From Typha latifolia (Eukaryota > Streptophyta > Magnoliopsida > Poales > Typhaceae), in contig CM034099.1 in NCBI GenBank assembly GCA_019914945.1, positions 14,993,923 to 15,057,922 of the forward strand: DNA of 64,000 nt, read 5' to 3'. Shown in pieces: positions 46,001 through 58,020 of this stretch. The position numbers and the translations under genes are program-made. Within the stretch, counting starts at the first letter, position 1; the number at the start of each line of letters is the position of its first letter. The notes below the pieces were generated by a model. That model made no database searches and was not told the origin of the DNA. It saw nothing but the letters and a program-made list of their open reading frames with translations.

Positions 46001-46960
46001 TGATACGAATCGGATCAAATCGGATCACATTAAAAGGAGATTAGGCTCAATGGATTGAGTCTAATTATCTTATTTGGTTATTTAATTTAGTTAGAGTCTT
46101 AATAGGTTAGGATTTTATTTAATTAGCTAAATTTAGCTCTACGCAATTTTGGGAAAATATTCGTAGAATATTCTACACATATCCAAATAATATCAAACAA
46201 ATTGGATAAGATCTCCAACCTCCAGATCTACAACTTTGATCATTACTTCTCCAAATTCAGAATCTATCTATAACAAAATGAAAGCTTAATTCAAGAGGTT
46301 ATTGGAGAAGATAAGGAATACTGGTTTAGTTGGTTTGTTAGGGTTTCATATTATTTTAGGGTTTGTTGGCTAACCTCTATAAATATGTAGATAGCAGACA
46401 ACTTTATTATGGAATTAGATTATTGATTTCTTGCCTCCTATCTTCTCTCTAGACTTCTCGCTCCTCCCTCTTTACTATACTTCCACCTCTACCGTTAGCA
46501 AGGTTTCTCCTAACTTCTAATCTCTCGACTATTGAGCCACCCCTCTTCTTTGGGATCTCAACCACTTTGTTCCCTTCGTCTACTTCCCTTAATCACTTCT
46601 ACAATCCACCCTAATCTTCATACCCATCCATAACCCTAACATCCACTCCACCCGTCACCACCACCATCACCCACGTTATTCCGTATTGTCATCCCTTCTA
46701 CATTTTGAATCTGCAAAAGGCATAAATATAAAAGTTGTAGAATAGGAAGTTACAAATCCAACCCAATTTGTTTAGTAATTTTATGACTACTAGAGAATAT
46801 CTTATGAATATTTTCCCATAATTGCGCGGACTGCTTCTTGTAATAAATTCATATCTTAAGGAATTGTGTCGTAGTATCTTTTGGTTCCAGATCTTATCAA
46901 TTTGGTATCAGAGCCTATCATTTCATATCAAAGCCTATCATTTCGTATCAGAGCCTAACA
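46001..46960 (+). mobile_element. Solo LTR with primer-like units at its end
   Basis: Starts TGATACGAATCGG and ends GCCTAACA, with the perfect duplication ATGTC on both sides (45996-46000, 46961-46965). The last 80 bp hold three primer-site-like words (ATTTGGTATCAGAG, TTTCATATCAAAG, TTTCGTATCAGAG), each followed by a CTATCA-type end. Removal restores a gypsy pol frame on the minus strand. TATA box near 46378. No GTTCGAAC array. Confidence 0.9.
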
Positions 46961-46965
46961 ATGTC

Positions 46966-48700
46966 ATTGCTAAATTTAATGCTCTAAAGTTGTGGCAACT
47001 CTATATGAAGTATCACCTTTGTGATTTTCTGTACAACTATGTTCTTTCTTTCTATAAAATCTTATTATGGAGTTATATGTGCTAAAAATTCATACTTAAT
47101 TCTAAGATAGTTACAAAACATAATATAACTTTCATTTTCAAACTCTCCACTATGGCCAAATCGAATTCTAATAAGGGTAGTGAATTTTTCGTTTTGCAAC
47201 CTCAAGCATAAAGATTTAAAGACCTCAAAATTTCTAGATTTTTATTATAAAAGCACAACCCATGAAAATCTAGAGAAATTGTCAACCATAAAAAAATATG
47301 TTAATTTTTTCACCTAGACTTTCAATTTTGTTAGTCCCATGAGATCCATATGAACTAACTAAACCATTGAATTTTTGTGAGATATCCTCATATGTTTTTC
47401 AATTTGACATGGACCACGCATGTTCTTTAGCTTCTCCTTGATCTTGGATATACTTATTATCACCTCATGTTTTGAAAGATTGTATAGTTCTTTATATCTA
47501 CAATTTCTAAAATAGTATTATTATATTTAAAATTACTTTTAGTACCAACGACATAGCAATTATCAGAAGTCCTAGATCCACAACAGATAATATTATCTTT
47601 ATGATCTTAAATAGGACAATTATTTTTAGAAAATTTTACCTCAAAGATTTTGTCACAAAATTGACTAAAACTCAAAAGATTACTTTCAAACCTTAAACCT
47701 AAAGAATAAAAGTATGCATACTTGGAGTAATTACAATTCATTTTCTAATTACCATAGTTGAATTTCCATCGCAAATGTTACAACTCCCTTTTCATAATCT
47801 TTGAGTTTATAAAACATAAATTTGTCACGTGATATATCCTTGAACAACCACTATCAAAATATCACATGTATGAATTAAGGGCTTTTAAAGCATTAAATAC
47901 CACATAACATCTGAAATCGCTTTTCTAAATCTAGATAGATTATTTTTTTACAATGCAAATGAATGCATTCGTAAATTTTTGCAAAAATTTACAATAAGAT
48001 GTAATATGTCCTAGAATGTCATAGTAATAACAAGTAGGTACAAATCTTTTTCTTCCTACCTTATTTACTGGTGTGATTTGAATTTACCTTTTTACCCTTT
48101 GAAATCACAGACATTCTTATGAATTGCACAAATATCTCAACCAACTACCCATTTCAAATAATGCATTCATTTTCTCTGTGCGCAGAACGTTCTCTTTTGT
48201 TTTCTTTGTCCATCTACGGAATATGTGTATCTGGTAATTTAATTCTTCAGACCCTTACCAAGAGTCATCACCCTTATAAATGTGACAAGATATAATACCA
48301 ACAAGCTCAAAGTGTATGCACCTACAAGTGAGCATGTCACGAACATATGATATGACAGTAATAAGTGCATAAATTATCTTTGAAGCAAGCTCACGGTTGT
48401 GCTCCCCTACAAAATCAAAGTGTATTTGCATTGCACCCTCATCGAGTATCTTTTCGAATTGCTTTCAATTCTATGTCGTCATTAATTGATTCTTCTTTTC
48501 TTTTCTTAAAGCAAGCAAATCGCCTACTAGTTGAAACAACATTTTTATTGTTCTTTCATGGTCGATGGATGCTAAATCCAACGTCCTTTCTGTGTAACTA
48601 TTATACCATTCATAAGCTTGTTTTGTAGAATCAAACTCTGTAAAATCCCATAGCAACGTGTTCTTCTCAACATCGAAGTTGTCATCTGACCCCAATTATA
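46966..48700 (-). pseudogene. Degraded Ty1/copia element (gag and integrase parts), minus strand
   Basis: After a short gypsy pol tail, the minus strand reads copia words with many frameshifts: a zinc-knuckle-like CYYYDILGHITSYC (near 47990-48040; the second Cys is Tyr), an integrase start with HMDLMG and TKIESLG-like words (about 47300-47350), DNFSRFSWVVLL (47255-47290) and QNEK with a GEFEN-like word near 47160-47210. Gag-like sequence reaches 48695. The element is 3'-truncated; no reverse transcriptase is seen. Confidence 0.6.
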
Positions 48701-48829
48701 AAAGAATCTTCTTATGGTAGGAGAAGATAAAACAAAGCACTGCTAGAGAGAATTGAGATATCTGAGTCTATTATATATATATTTGATAAGCACGGTGTAG
48801 TATTCAGAGGTAAAACAACCTTTTTAAAT

Positions 48830-49480
48830 TTGTGTATTTATTTCTAAAAGATTTGGACCCCTATGATCCTGCTACTTGGCATGGATGGAAACACTTGTGG
48901 AAACTGTACATCCCGCCTAAGATTAAGATTTTTCTTTTGAAGCTTTATTAGAATAGACTCTCAACCGGGGGCCTTGGGCCTATGCCTTCTTCAAGCATTC
49001 TCAAACTTAATATCAATGGTTCGTTTATTGATCCGGATGAACTGGGCAGTGCAGGATTTCTCCTTTGTTCTGCTATCGATGGCCTGTTTATGTTGCCTAT
49101 CGCCTTGGGCTCTTCTAGATGACTCTTATGGCGGAGTTCGTGGCTACGAGGGAGACCCTCTACACTTCTCGATTATACTCTCATCATCTTTACGTGGAAT
49201 CCGATTCACTTGCTAGTAAATACTATCAATGCCATCCATAATATAATTGGGACAGTGGAAAGTTTGATTAAAAACTGTCACTATGTTCTTTATCGCCTCT
49301 CTTTTTTTACTAACCCACACAATCTCTCGTGAAAGCAATTAAGCTGCAAATTGGCTTACAAATCATGCTCAGGAATTAGGCTTTAGCTGTACTTGGAAAT
49401 AGGCTTACCCAACTCGGTTCATACATATTTTGGCTTATGATGTTAGGAAAGCATTTTGCAGTCATGGTCAGTGATTAATA
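48830..49480 (+). pseudogene. LINE remnant: zf-RVT and RNase H region
   Basis: The plus strand reads WKHLWKLYIPPKIKIFLLKLY (zf-RVT type) at about 48885-48950. An RNase H-like domain follows with LKLNINGSF, AGFLLCSAIDG, AEFVATRETLYTS and VESDSLASKYY (48995-49225), typical of plant L1-like non-LTR retrotransposons. Frameshifts near 49110 and stops mark it as dead. 5'-truncated. Confidence 0.65.
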
Positions 49481-50257
49481 GGATCTTCTTTCTTTAAATT
49501 GTTTTTATATAAAGTAGATAGTGACTAATGTTACTGTTCATACCAAATTTTATTCTAGAATAGGGTCAACAAATATATTGCCCCACAAGATAAGCTTTGG
49601 TTGGCTTAAATGGTTATTTTTTGGAATATTGATGTCGAATTGGGATTAGCATTGGGGGTTAATGAAAAAATGTGGCAAGATATGATAAAAATTGTTGATT
49701 CATTTTTGTATAACTGATCAAACAAAAACCTGCTGTCCGACTTGCAACTTGTACCGAAAGTGTATTTACTATTAGGTTCCAATTTGTAAGCCTTACGACT
49801 TTCTTTGTCAACCAATAGAGAGTGGATTCCTTGGACCCACAACTGCAAACATAAATTGCGGCATACCAACTCTGTCAGTATGCATTTATACATTTCTTTG
49901 TTTTGTATGCATTCATACAAGCACCGCCTTTGAGGCGTCTTGTGTATATATATATAATGTGGAAATTTATAAACTCATAATTTAAATTCCACACACTTAG
50001 TGCAATTTGCATAAATTTAAAACATCTCTTGGTTGGGAAGTACGCCCCCAACTAAACTGTATATGATATTTTCATAGCCAGGATTATTAATTGATAGAAG
50101 AATCATAAGTAAAATGATTATATATAGATCCTCTCCATTCTATTAAATAATAAGGGATATTTTGTCATTTAAAAAAAAAATTGTTATGTACAAAATAATT
50201 TTTAATTTGTAAAATACTATTCTCCAAAAGACCTTATCGCTAACATAAGTAGCTAGG
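49481..50257. other. Intergenic DNA, nothing recognised
   Basis: AT-rich. A minus-strand frame at 49606-49920 has no domain I can name and is probably chance. Confidence 0.45.
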
Positions 50258-50486
50258 GCCTTACCTAGGAGTGAAAATGTATCGGATAGTATTAAATCCA
50301 CAGTTGGATTTATATTTTTTATTCGAACACGGATATTAAAAAAATAGCAAAATTTAAAATTATATTATAATTAAACAGATACGAATAATTTCTGAATGCG
50401 GATCAAATAATTTTTAGATATAAAATCAAATCTTAAAATAATACAAATCAAATTTTAAATAAAATATGATATTTTGAGATATAATT

Positions 50487-51468
50487 TGTTAAGTTTTGTA
50501 ATTGACAAATTAGTGATTCAACAAAGTTAGTCATATTGTACTTTTCCTAGTTTTTACTATATAAGCTATAGTATAGTGCATATGGAGTTTGGAATGGAAG
50601 ATAGCTGGAGTGCCAAAAATTGAAGTTTGGTTGAAGATTGTTCCAAGATTGTTTGAAGCCTATTTAAAGTTTATTCGAACCTTGTTCGAACAACTTCGGA
50701 TGAATCTTACTTGAGAGCTCCAGAAATTAAAGCTGAGTAATTTGTTCAAAGTTTGTTCGAAGTTGTTCGAACAAGATTTACCTAAGAGCTCTAGAAAATA
50801 ATGTTGTGTCGTTTGTTCATAGTTGTTCAAATAAACTCCAAACAAGATTTGTTTGAGAGGTTTAGAAGTCATTCAAAGTAGTTTTTAATAGGTTTGTTTA
50901 AACCTATTTGAACACGTTGGAAAAAGCTCACCTTTTCCGTCCAAATTAGGTTTTGAAAAGCCTACCTTTTTTGGAGCTATAAAGCATAAAGTCTTGGAAA
51001 AAAAAAGACAACTCCTGGAGGCCAAAAATATCTTGGAGATTATTCAAAGAGGGAGTTAGGAGATTAATGTTTCATCTTGCTGAAGTTCCACAATATTAAA
51101 AAATTTATTAGACAATGTCTCAAGGGTCATAGAGGCAAGCCTATAATCTTAAGGGTCACCAAGGTTAGGTACCAAGCACAGGAAACAGCATTGAGAGGGA
51201 GTCAAATAGAATGCCATTAATAGAATCGTGGGTAATGACAATTGGGTTGTAAGTATTTTGTAACTGTTGTTTTTATAGTGCTTGGTTCGATCTCATAGAA
51301 TAGATTCGTAATATTTTACCTTTGGTTGATAGGGGATTTTTTTCACGTTAAAATTGTTATGTTTGTTTGTGCTAATGTGTTTTCTATTTTGGTTGTCTCT
51401 TATCATTATAAGTGAAATAGATTATTTAGAGGTAATTAAATATTTTCACAACTTACACAAAATTAATG
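50487..51468 (+). repeat. Copia-type LTR with GTTCGAAC words
   Basis: Starts TGTTAAGTTTTG. It has repeated GTTCGAAC/TTGTTCGAA words at 50680-50900, a TATA-like GCTATAAAG near 50980, and a U5-like GGGATTTTTTTCACGTTAAAATTG near 51331-51353, as in plant Sirevirus-like copia LTRs. No internal genes adjoin it. The right border is uncertain. Confidence 0.5.
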
Positions 51469-52165
51469 TGATTCAAATTAGATCGGATCACCTCAAAAGA
51501 CATTGGGCTCAATGGATTGAATCTAATTATCTTATTTGGTTATTTAATTTAGTTAGAACCTTAGTAAGTTAGGATATTATTTAATTAGCTAAATCCAATT
51601 TTACGCAGTTTTGAAAAAAATATTTGCAAACTATTCTATAGATATTCGAATAATATCAAACTAAGATTGCCAACCTCCAAATCTACAACTTTGGTATTCA
51701 CGACTTCTCCAGATTCAAAATATGTCTGCGACAAACCAAAGGATTAATTTGACAAGATAAGAAAGACTAGTTAAGTTACATTTATTTTAGAATTTTTTAT
51801 TTAATCTCTATAAATAGGGTCTTATGGCTTGTATCTTAGATATGCTTGGAATGAAAGATTAATTGGCTCTTGTCTTAGTATCTCTCTCAACTAGGCCGCT
51901 GGCATCTACATCTCCCTCCTCCTCCTTTACCAATCAGCGCCACCTTTTCTATTGTCACGATCTCATCTAGCTTCTAATCTCTCTCTCTGCCGATCCCCCT
52001 AATCCCGTAGGGCAGGTCTACTTCTCCCCGTCGTCTCTTTATCTTAATCGTCTCTACCTCCCGTACGGTTTTTATTTTTACCCACTATCACACTTATAGG
52101 CCAATCATAGCCTTCAATCATTTGTCGCATCCACATCCGCAAATCACCACCACCATCATCTAAGA
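51469..52165 (+). repeat. Gypsy-superfamily LTR remnant
   Basis: Aligns with the first 800 bp of the solo LTR at 46001 (GATCGGATCAC, GGGCTCAATGGATTGA, AATTAGCTAAATCC, CTCTATAAATAGG) but is more diverged. The end is degraded. Confidence 0.55.
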
Positions 52166-52669
52166 TTTTTTTTTTAAAAAAAATTTTGCATGCCTAATAC
52201 ATATAAAGTTAGCAAATCAAGCTATACAAGCAACATAAAACACATTATTAATAAGAATATACGTATCTATATCATTACAAAAATATGCGAGTAAACGGAT
52301 ACCCTTTCAGTATCCATATTCGAAAATTATTCCCAATCTGTATCCGTATTCGAATTTCTTTAAAAGACCTACATGTATTCGTTTTGTTTTCTTGAAGATC
52401 CTACCCATATCCTAATCTGTTTCTGAATCGGATAACAAGTTTTTATCCAAATCGATTAGTATAGCGAGTCGGGTTAGAGTTAATCTGATCCGTTTTCACC
52501 CTTAGTCTTACCTCTCAGGAGTTCAAATATTTTCCGAATATTCATATTATATAATATTTTGTAAATTATGAAATGGAAAAAAAAATATTATATAAGAATT
52601 AAAGTATCATTATCAAGTGGGTGTAAAAAATCAATCAATTATGCGTAGTATTACACTATTATAAAAAGT

Positions 52670-53386
52670 GCAAAAAGAGGAGAGAAAGAAAGAAGTTTCG
52701 TAGTGCTGCAGATGGGTGAAACCGCACGTGAGTAATTGTGATTGATAGTGTTCGTGATCCAATCCTAACAGTAGGTATCAAATTTAACTTTGATGGGTCC
52801 CCAGAACCTGCTCGATAAAACTGGAGGTTTCGGCATCATCTGTAGAGACGATCAGACATTCATAATTAGTTTCATCGTCATCGATGCTTTTAAAAAACTA
52901 AAAGAGACGAGACCCCTTGGCCCACTCATGAAATTATTTGCCAATACAAATAGTTATTATCAAATTTCATTTCCTTTACTTTTGTTCACACTGATAGAAT
53001 TTGTAATAGAGTAGCTGATTGGACTGTCTGTCTACAAATACGTCAAATTTACCTAAATTTGATTATATCATCTCTATTGTCTCCTTGTGGGCTTTCACTT
53101 CCCGCTGTTTTTATTAAATTCTAGCTAGCATAGACCTTCTCTTTTCAATCAAAAGTATTGTGAGTTAATTTAACCTAAAGTATTTAGAGGATATTCTATT
53201 ATTTTTGAAAATAAAAGATTAAAGTATCTAGCTATAATATCTCTTAATTAAACTCTGATTTCTATTCAATTTTTAACCTTAAACAGTTTTTAAGGGTATT
53301 ATGTTTCTTTTATTAAATGAAAATTTTCTAATACTTTTAGAAAAGTTTAAATATCTTTTGAGCCATTCATTTTTGTCCATTCATTC
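52670..53386 (+). other. Diverged copy of the bHLH gene 2 upstream region, with LINE insert
   Basis: 52680-52775 and 53310-53375 resemble 55000-55095 and 55420-55480: AAGTTTCGT, CGCACGTGA.TAATTGTGA, GATCCAATCCTA and AAATATCTTTTGAGCCATT in the same order. A LINE 3' end (52760-53130) lies between. No bHLH exon follows, so it may be the flank of a lost or moved duplicate. Confidence 0.45.
52760..53130 (+). pseudogene. LINE RNase H 3' fragment
   Basis: Reads IKFNFDGSP, GGFGIICRDD and, near the end, NRVADWTV, which match the start, middle and end of plant LINE RNase H domains. The middle is frameshifted and it is heavily 5'-truncated. Confidence 0.5.
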
Positions 53387-54667
53387 TAATGCACAACACA
53401 TACTCTTCTCTGTCCTTTTGGTACATAGAAAATATAGAACATTGATTATTAGGTTGAATGTTATCACTATCTAGGACTGATACCCTATGCTAATGATTGA
53501 GGAGTTGCTCAACAAATTTGTGGAAGTGACATACTTTTAAAATTATACCTCCATTTTGAAAATTCATCCACTCTGTGGATGTCCATGAAATCATGTTTCG
53601 TGCGCATGACAACTACTATGAATTTCTGGTCATACTCTTCGGGTTGACTGATTCCCTGATCACCTTCCAAGGATTGAGGAAAGACATTTTCCAATAACTT
53701 CATCGATATGTGTTGGTATTTTTTTATGATATTATTATGTATAACTCCACTTGAGAGTCGCATCTTTAGCATTTGCATAGCATGCTCGCATTACTACAAC
53801 ACCATCACCTTCATGTAAAGCATTCCAAGTGTTAATGTTGTTCATTCTTGTCGTGTTACAGATTATAGTCATGCTAACTCGATTTATGGTAATGTTGTTC
53901 ATCATTGTCGTGTTATAGATTATAGTCTGCTAGGATGCAAGGTAGCTTATTCAAGTTATAATGTTATATAACGCTTAATGATATGTATCTGAAGTAATAC
54001 CTTGTAGTATAAAATAACAGGGAACTAATGGAGGCATGGAGCTCATAAATTCATTTCTTGCATATTGCAAAATTGCCTTAAATGTTTGCATGCTAACCTG
54101 AGTTTAATATTTTGAAAAACTGGAATTGGGGCCCATGCAACTTTTGACAACACCTGTCGATGGCCATACTCGGTCTTCTCCGTTCAAATTTTCTCACTTG
54201 TCACTTGTATCACACCAGTGAGATACGCAGAATTACACTCGATGATGAAGGGCTTAGTGAAGTCTAGTAGGGCAAGGATTGACGCAGACATCAATGTTGT
54301 CTTTAATAAGTTGAAGGCCGAATAAGCTATCGCCATTCATCTAAACTTGCATAGGAGTGATCTCAAGGGTGTAGTGATTTCCCGTAGCCCTCCATAAAGA
54401 AGCAGTAATACCTAATGAGATTGAGGAAGCCTCTTAACATTTTTGAATTCTTAGGTAACGTTCATTAATTCATGCTCCTAAGTTTGCAGTAAGTGGGAAT
54501 TAGTGGAGTGAGCGACTCGGACTAGGAGAGGGAGAAAGGAATGAAGAGCTTATTTGACTAGGAGAGTCAAGTCGAGTCAAATTGAGTTAGTTAGATTTAT
54601 TTTATTATTTTAAATTTTAAATAATTCGAATAATCCTTATGTATATCTGATTTGCTAGGATTTTTAC
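53387..54667 (+). repeat. Chimeric gypsy fragment, duplicate copy 1
   Basis: Nearly identical to 62011-63302. The first third reads reverse transcriptase on the plus strand with many stops (YPMLMIEELLNKF-like, then FGLTDSLITFQGL-like, then VLVFFYDI at 53710-53735). The later part (about 54220-54480) reads polymerase/RNase H boundary words on the minus strand. A tandem duplication of about 57 bp lies at 53830-53930. The copy lacks a 15-20 bp stretch near 53447 that is present in copy 2. It stops where copy 2 enters a TATA box. Confidence 0.7.
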
Positions 54668-55500
54668 AAGGAGCTATTTGTTATCATCTCTACTGATAGT
54701 TCTCTACTGAAAGAATTAGATCGTCAGTATCAAAGTGTCGTATTAGAAGTCCCAAAAGAAGAATGAAACAAAATACCAAGAAGGAGCTGCTAATAGTCTT
54801 TCACTCGGAACTGTTCGTTGTCATCTCTACTGATGCTCCTTAGCTCGTAGCTCTCTTCCGATTACAAAAAGAAAAAGAAAACTCCAAGGACAAATGTGTA
54901 AACATCTTTTTTTCTTGGGTGAAAATGAAAATTACAAAAAAAATATTTGGTGGACCACGGCCCATGTGACGCTATATTCCAAAAGAAACTAACGAAGAGA
55001 GCGAAGTTTCGTGGGGCTTCGGATGATCGGATGGGTAGAATCGCACGTGATTAATTGTGAACCAAGAATCACTTACTCACTGATCCAATCCTAGTAGCAA
55101 CAGTTGTAATTAATTAAATGAAATGACAAGATAAGAGAAGGTAGACAAATGTTATATTAAAATTTAGAAAAATTATAAAAAATAAACACCACGCATCTTA
55201 TCTTTTTCACCGTCATTCACACTTTATTTAGCTTTTAATACTTTAAAAATATGCTGAGTTAACTACAAGCAGCTGACAGAACTCTGGTTTCTTTTTAATC
55301 CTTTAATTAATGTTATTTTTGTATTTATAATTAATTTCAGATAAGCTATGTTTAATAGGAAAACTAACATCATGGTGTTTTCGAAATGTAGGGATGAATG
55401 ATAAAAGATTGTGTTTTGAATAAATTTTTTATTAAATAAATTTCTTTAAAATGTTTAAATATCTTTTGAGCCATTTATTTTATTTCCATATGATAAAGTC
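54668..55500. other. Distal upstream region of bHLH gene 2
   Basis: Contains two loosely repeated AAGGAGCT...CATCTCTACTGAT blocks (54667 and 54785) and a G-box CACGTG at 55044-55049, a known binding word for bHLH and bZIP factors. 55000-55500 resembles 52670-53375. No coding frame. Confidence 0.4.
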
Positions 55501-55876
55501 CAAAAAGTCAACTATTAATTAAAACGTAAAGAAGCATTCAATTATTCTCACAGAAATATAGTCAGATGATATGAATAGTTTAATTATTTTTTAGTTAGGG
55601 TGGAAAACATGGACGCTAGTTTAGTATAAATTATACAGAGAAAGATAAGTGCTTAAACTTGAAGCAGATAACGAATTTATTTTAATTTTTTTGGTAATGT
55701 CTGTGGTCCAATGCTATGGCTGAATATTATTGATTACACTTGTGCCTTGGTGACTGGCCACAATAAGGTCCGTCAACTCAACGGTCCGCTCCTGGCCTTA
55801 AAGGACTCCTCCTAGCCGCGTACGGATCCCGTCAAGTGGGCCCCTACACGAGAACACGGCTCCTCAGACTCTCCTT

Positions 55877-55882
55877 TATAAA
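55877..55882 (+). promoter_or_regulatory. TATA box of bHLH gene 2
   Basis: TATAAA in CCTTTATAAACTC, about 195 bp before the ATG, matching the spacing in bHLH gene 1. Confidence 0.6.
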
Positions 55883-56076
55883 CTCATCTCATAATCCACC
55901 GAAGATTAAATCCCCCACAATTAGAAGAAGAAGAAGAAGGAATTCTCTCCTCCTCCTCTTTGCCTCCTACCTTTTGATAGTCTGAGGAGTACTGAGCTCC
56001 TCTTTCCTCTTTGGAGTCCGTCTTAATCCCTTCAAGAAGTGGGTGTTTCATTAGTTTTGTGAGCTTACTGGGAGAT

Positions 56077-57976
56077 ATGAAGAGCTCCAAAAATGGTGGT
56101 GGTGGTGGGTTTGCAAAAGTGGAGAGGAAGACAGTGGAGAAGAACAGGAGGATACACATGAAGAGCCTCTGCCTCAAGCTCTCCTCCCTCATCCCAAAGG
56201 ATCACTACACTTCCTCAAAGGTAGGCACCTAATTAATCCTTTTTGCTTAGTTCTTCTTACTGCGTTGGTGCTCTTTCAAGCCCACAAAATCCCAAGATTT
56301 TTGTTGAAAGAGTTGTGGATTTGTCTTGTTTAATTTGAATCCATTGATTAGTTATCCAAATCCAAGGTGGTCATAACTTCATTACCAAAGGAAAATAGAG
56401 CCAAAACTTATTACCGCTCTACTGTAGTTTTTAAAGTATTCACCGAGGTACTAAACGACAAAGTCTTCTATTTTCTTTGTTTTTTTACTTCAAGCAAGTC
56501 ACTTTCGGAGAAACCCGTGCTTTATTGTAAAATTGGTCCTTCGCTTACTAACAACTAAAGATAACTCTTGTTTTTGGACAGTAAAATGTTTTATTCAAAA
56601 GCTACTCTCTTTTATGATTTTGACCAGCAATTCATCTTGACTCTTATTTGCTAACGTGGCAATCAACAACAACACTGCTTTATATACACTTAATATATGT
56701 TATTATTTTGTTGCCACTTGTTAGCCAAGTTTATTCACGGTTAGGTCTGGCGACCATTATTTAATATTATTATAAGGTCCAAAATATATTTTGCGAAGAT
56801 TGATGGCGGGCTATAGACTTGACTGCTTTGACTCTTTTGGCATTCACTAATAAATTAATTAAAATCCCCTCGTGCTATTTATCAGCTTTGAGTACTATTT
56901 AGTTTAAGCAGCATCCCATGTGGACTGCCATCAAATTAAAGTCTGGTAAAAAAGTAACGTTTTAGGAAGAGTTTCCTTTTACCAAATTAGCTCACTTCCA
57001 TTTTCTTTTAACTGATATATATCACCCTCAAAGCTTAATATCAAAAGGATCCTGTTATATTATAGATGTCAATAAGATGCTAAATTTAACGGTGTTTTAT
57101 TTGCGGCAATAAAAAAAAGTAAACTTAAGGCAGACTTAGTTAAATAAGTTCAGCCTTTTACATATATAAATCGATGATAATATTAGTATTTTATTTTGTT
57201 AACTTATAGGTAAAAATGCTTATCTTATTGATGTTTTCATTTAAAACTAAAATGCATATATTATCAGTATTTTATTGACAACTATAGTGAAACAGACTTC
57301 TTTTGATATTAAAGTTGGGAATTGTTTATTTCAATAAAAAAAAAAAGATTGAGGCAACTAATTTGGTCCACGTAGAGGTGACGTAGAAGAAGACGACTTT
57401 AATAATTCATATTAGTATAAATCGCTAACTAGTTCATCGGTTTTACTTATGAACATACACAATATTGCTACTTTCCTAAGTATAACCTCAACCATTTGGA
57501 TACATTTTCTGATATATATCCCCAGTTTGCTAAATAAAAATAAAACAAAAAAGAATTTTTTTTTTTTAAAAAAGCTCACTATCTTCTTAAAATTGATCTG
57601 TGTGTGAAAGGTTAAAAGAGGAATAAGGTTTTAGTTCAACTTCACGCTAACTGCAAATTCTACGTAGGAATCCAATTCCAACTTCATTGGAGGGTTCATT
57701 TCAGGGAATCACTTTCATGCCCACTCCTAAAACATAGAAAAGGAGTCATTTTTCATTATCTTGCATGACATTAGATTCCTTGTGAGCTAGTGGAGAGAGC
57801 AAGGATTATCAGAAAAGCCAAGAAGCTGGCAGCCCTATAAAGTTGATAACTAGTGTGTGATAGTGGCCACACAATTAGATATATCATTCATGTGATAATA
57901 TACTTAGTTGTTCAATAAATACAATCTGTAATTCATTAATAATGGTGTTGCTGTTTAATTAGGAAGAAACTTACAT

Positions 57977-58020
<44 letters not shown>

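Larger units (their letters stand above)
50266..52504. mobile_element. hAT-like non-autonomous element hosting nested LTRs
   Basis: Ends TAGGAGTGAAAA and TTTTCACCCTTA form a short inverted repeat. Flanks GCCTTACC (50258-50265) and GTCTTACC (52505-52512) match at seven of eight bases; 8-bp duplications are typical of hAT elements. Subterminal regions carry GGATAC- and ATTCG-type words on both sides. No transposase. Its centre is occupied by a copia-type LTR and a gypsy-type LTR. Confidence 0.65.

Noticed and set aside
49606..49920. Minus-strand 104-codon ORF as a gene
   Set aside because: No recognisable motif, no promoter context, and it sits in transposon-rich DNA.
56011..56076. Longer N-terminus for bHLH gene 2
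   Set aside because: The upstream in-frame codons start from TTG, not ATG, and are not shared with copy 1; 56077 is the first ATG in this frame.
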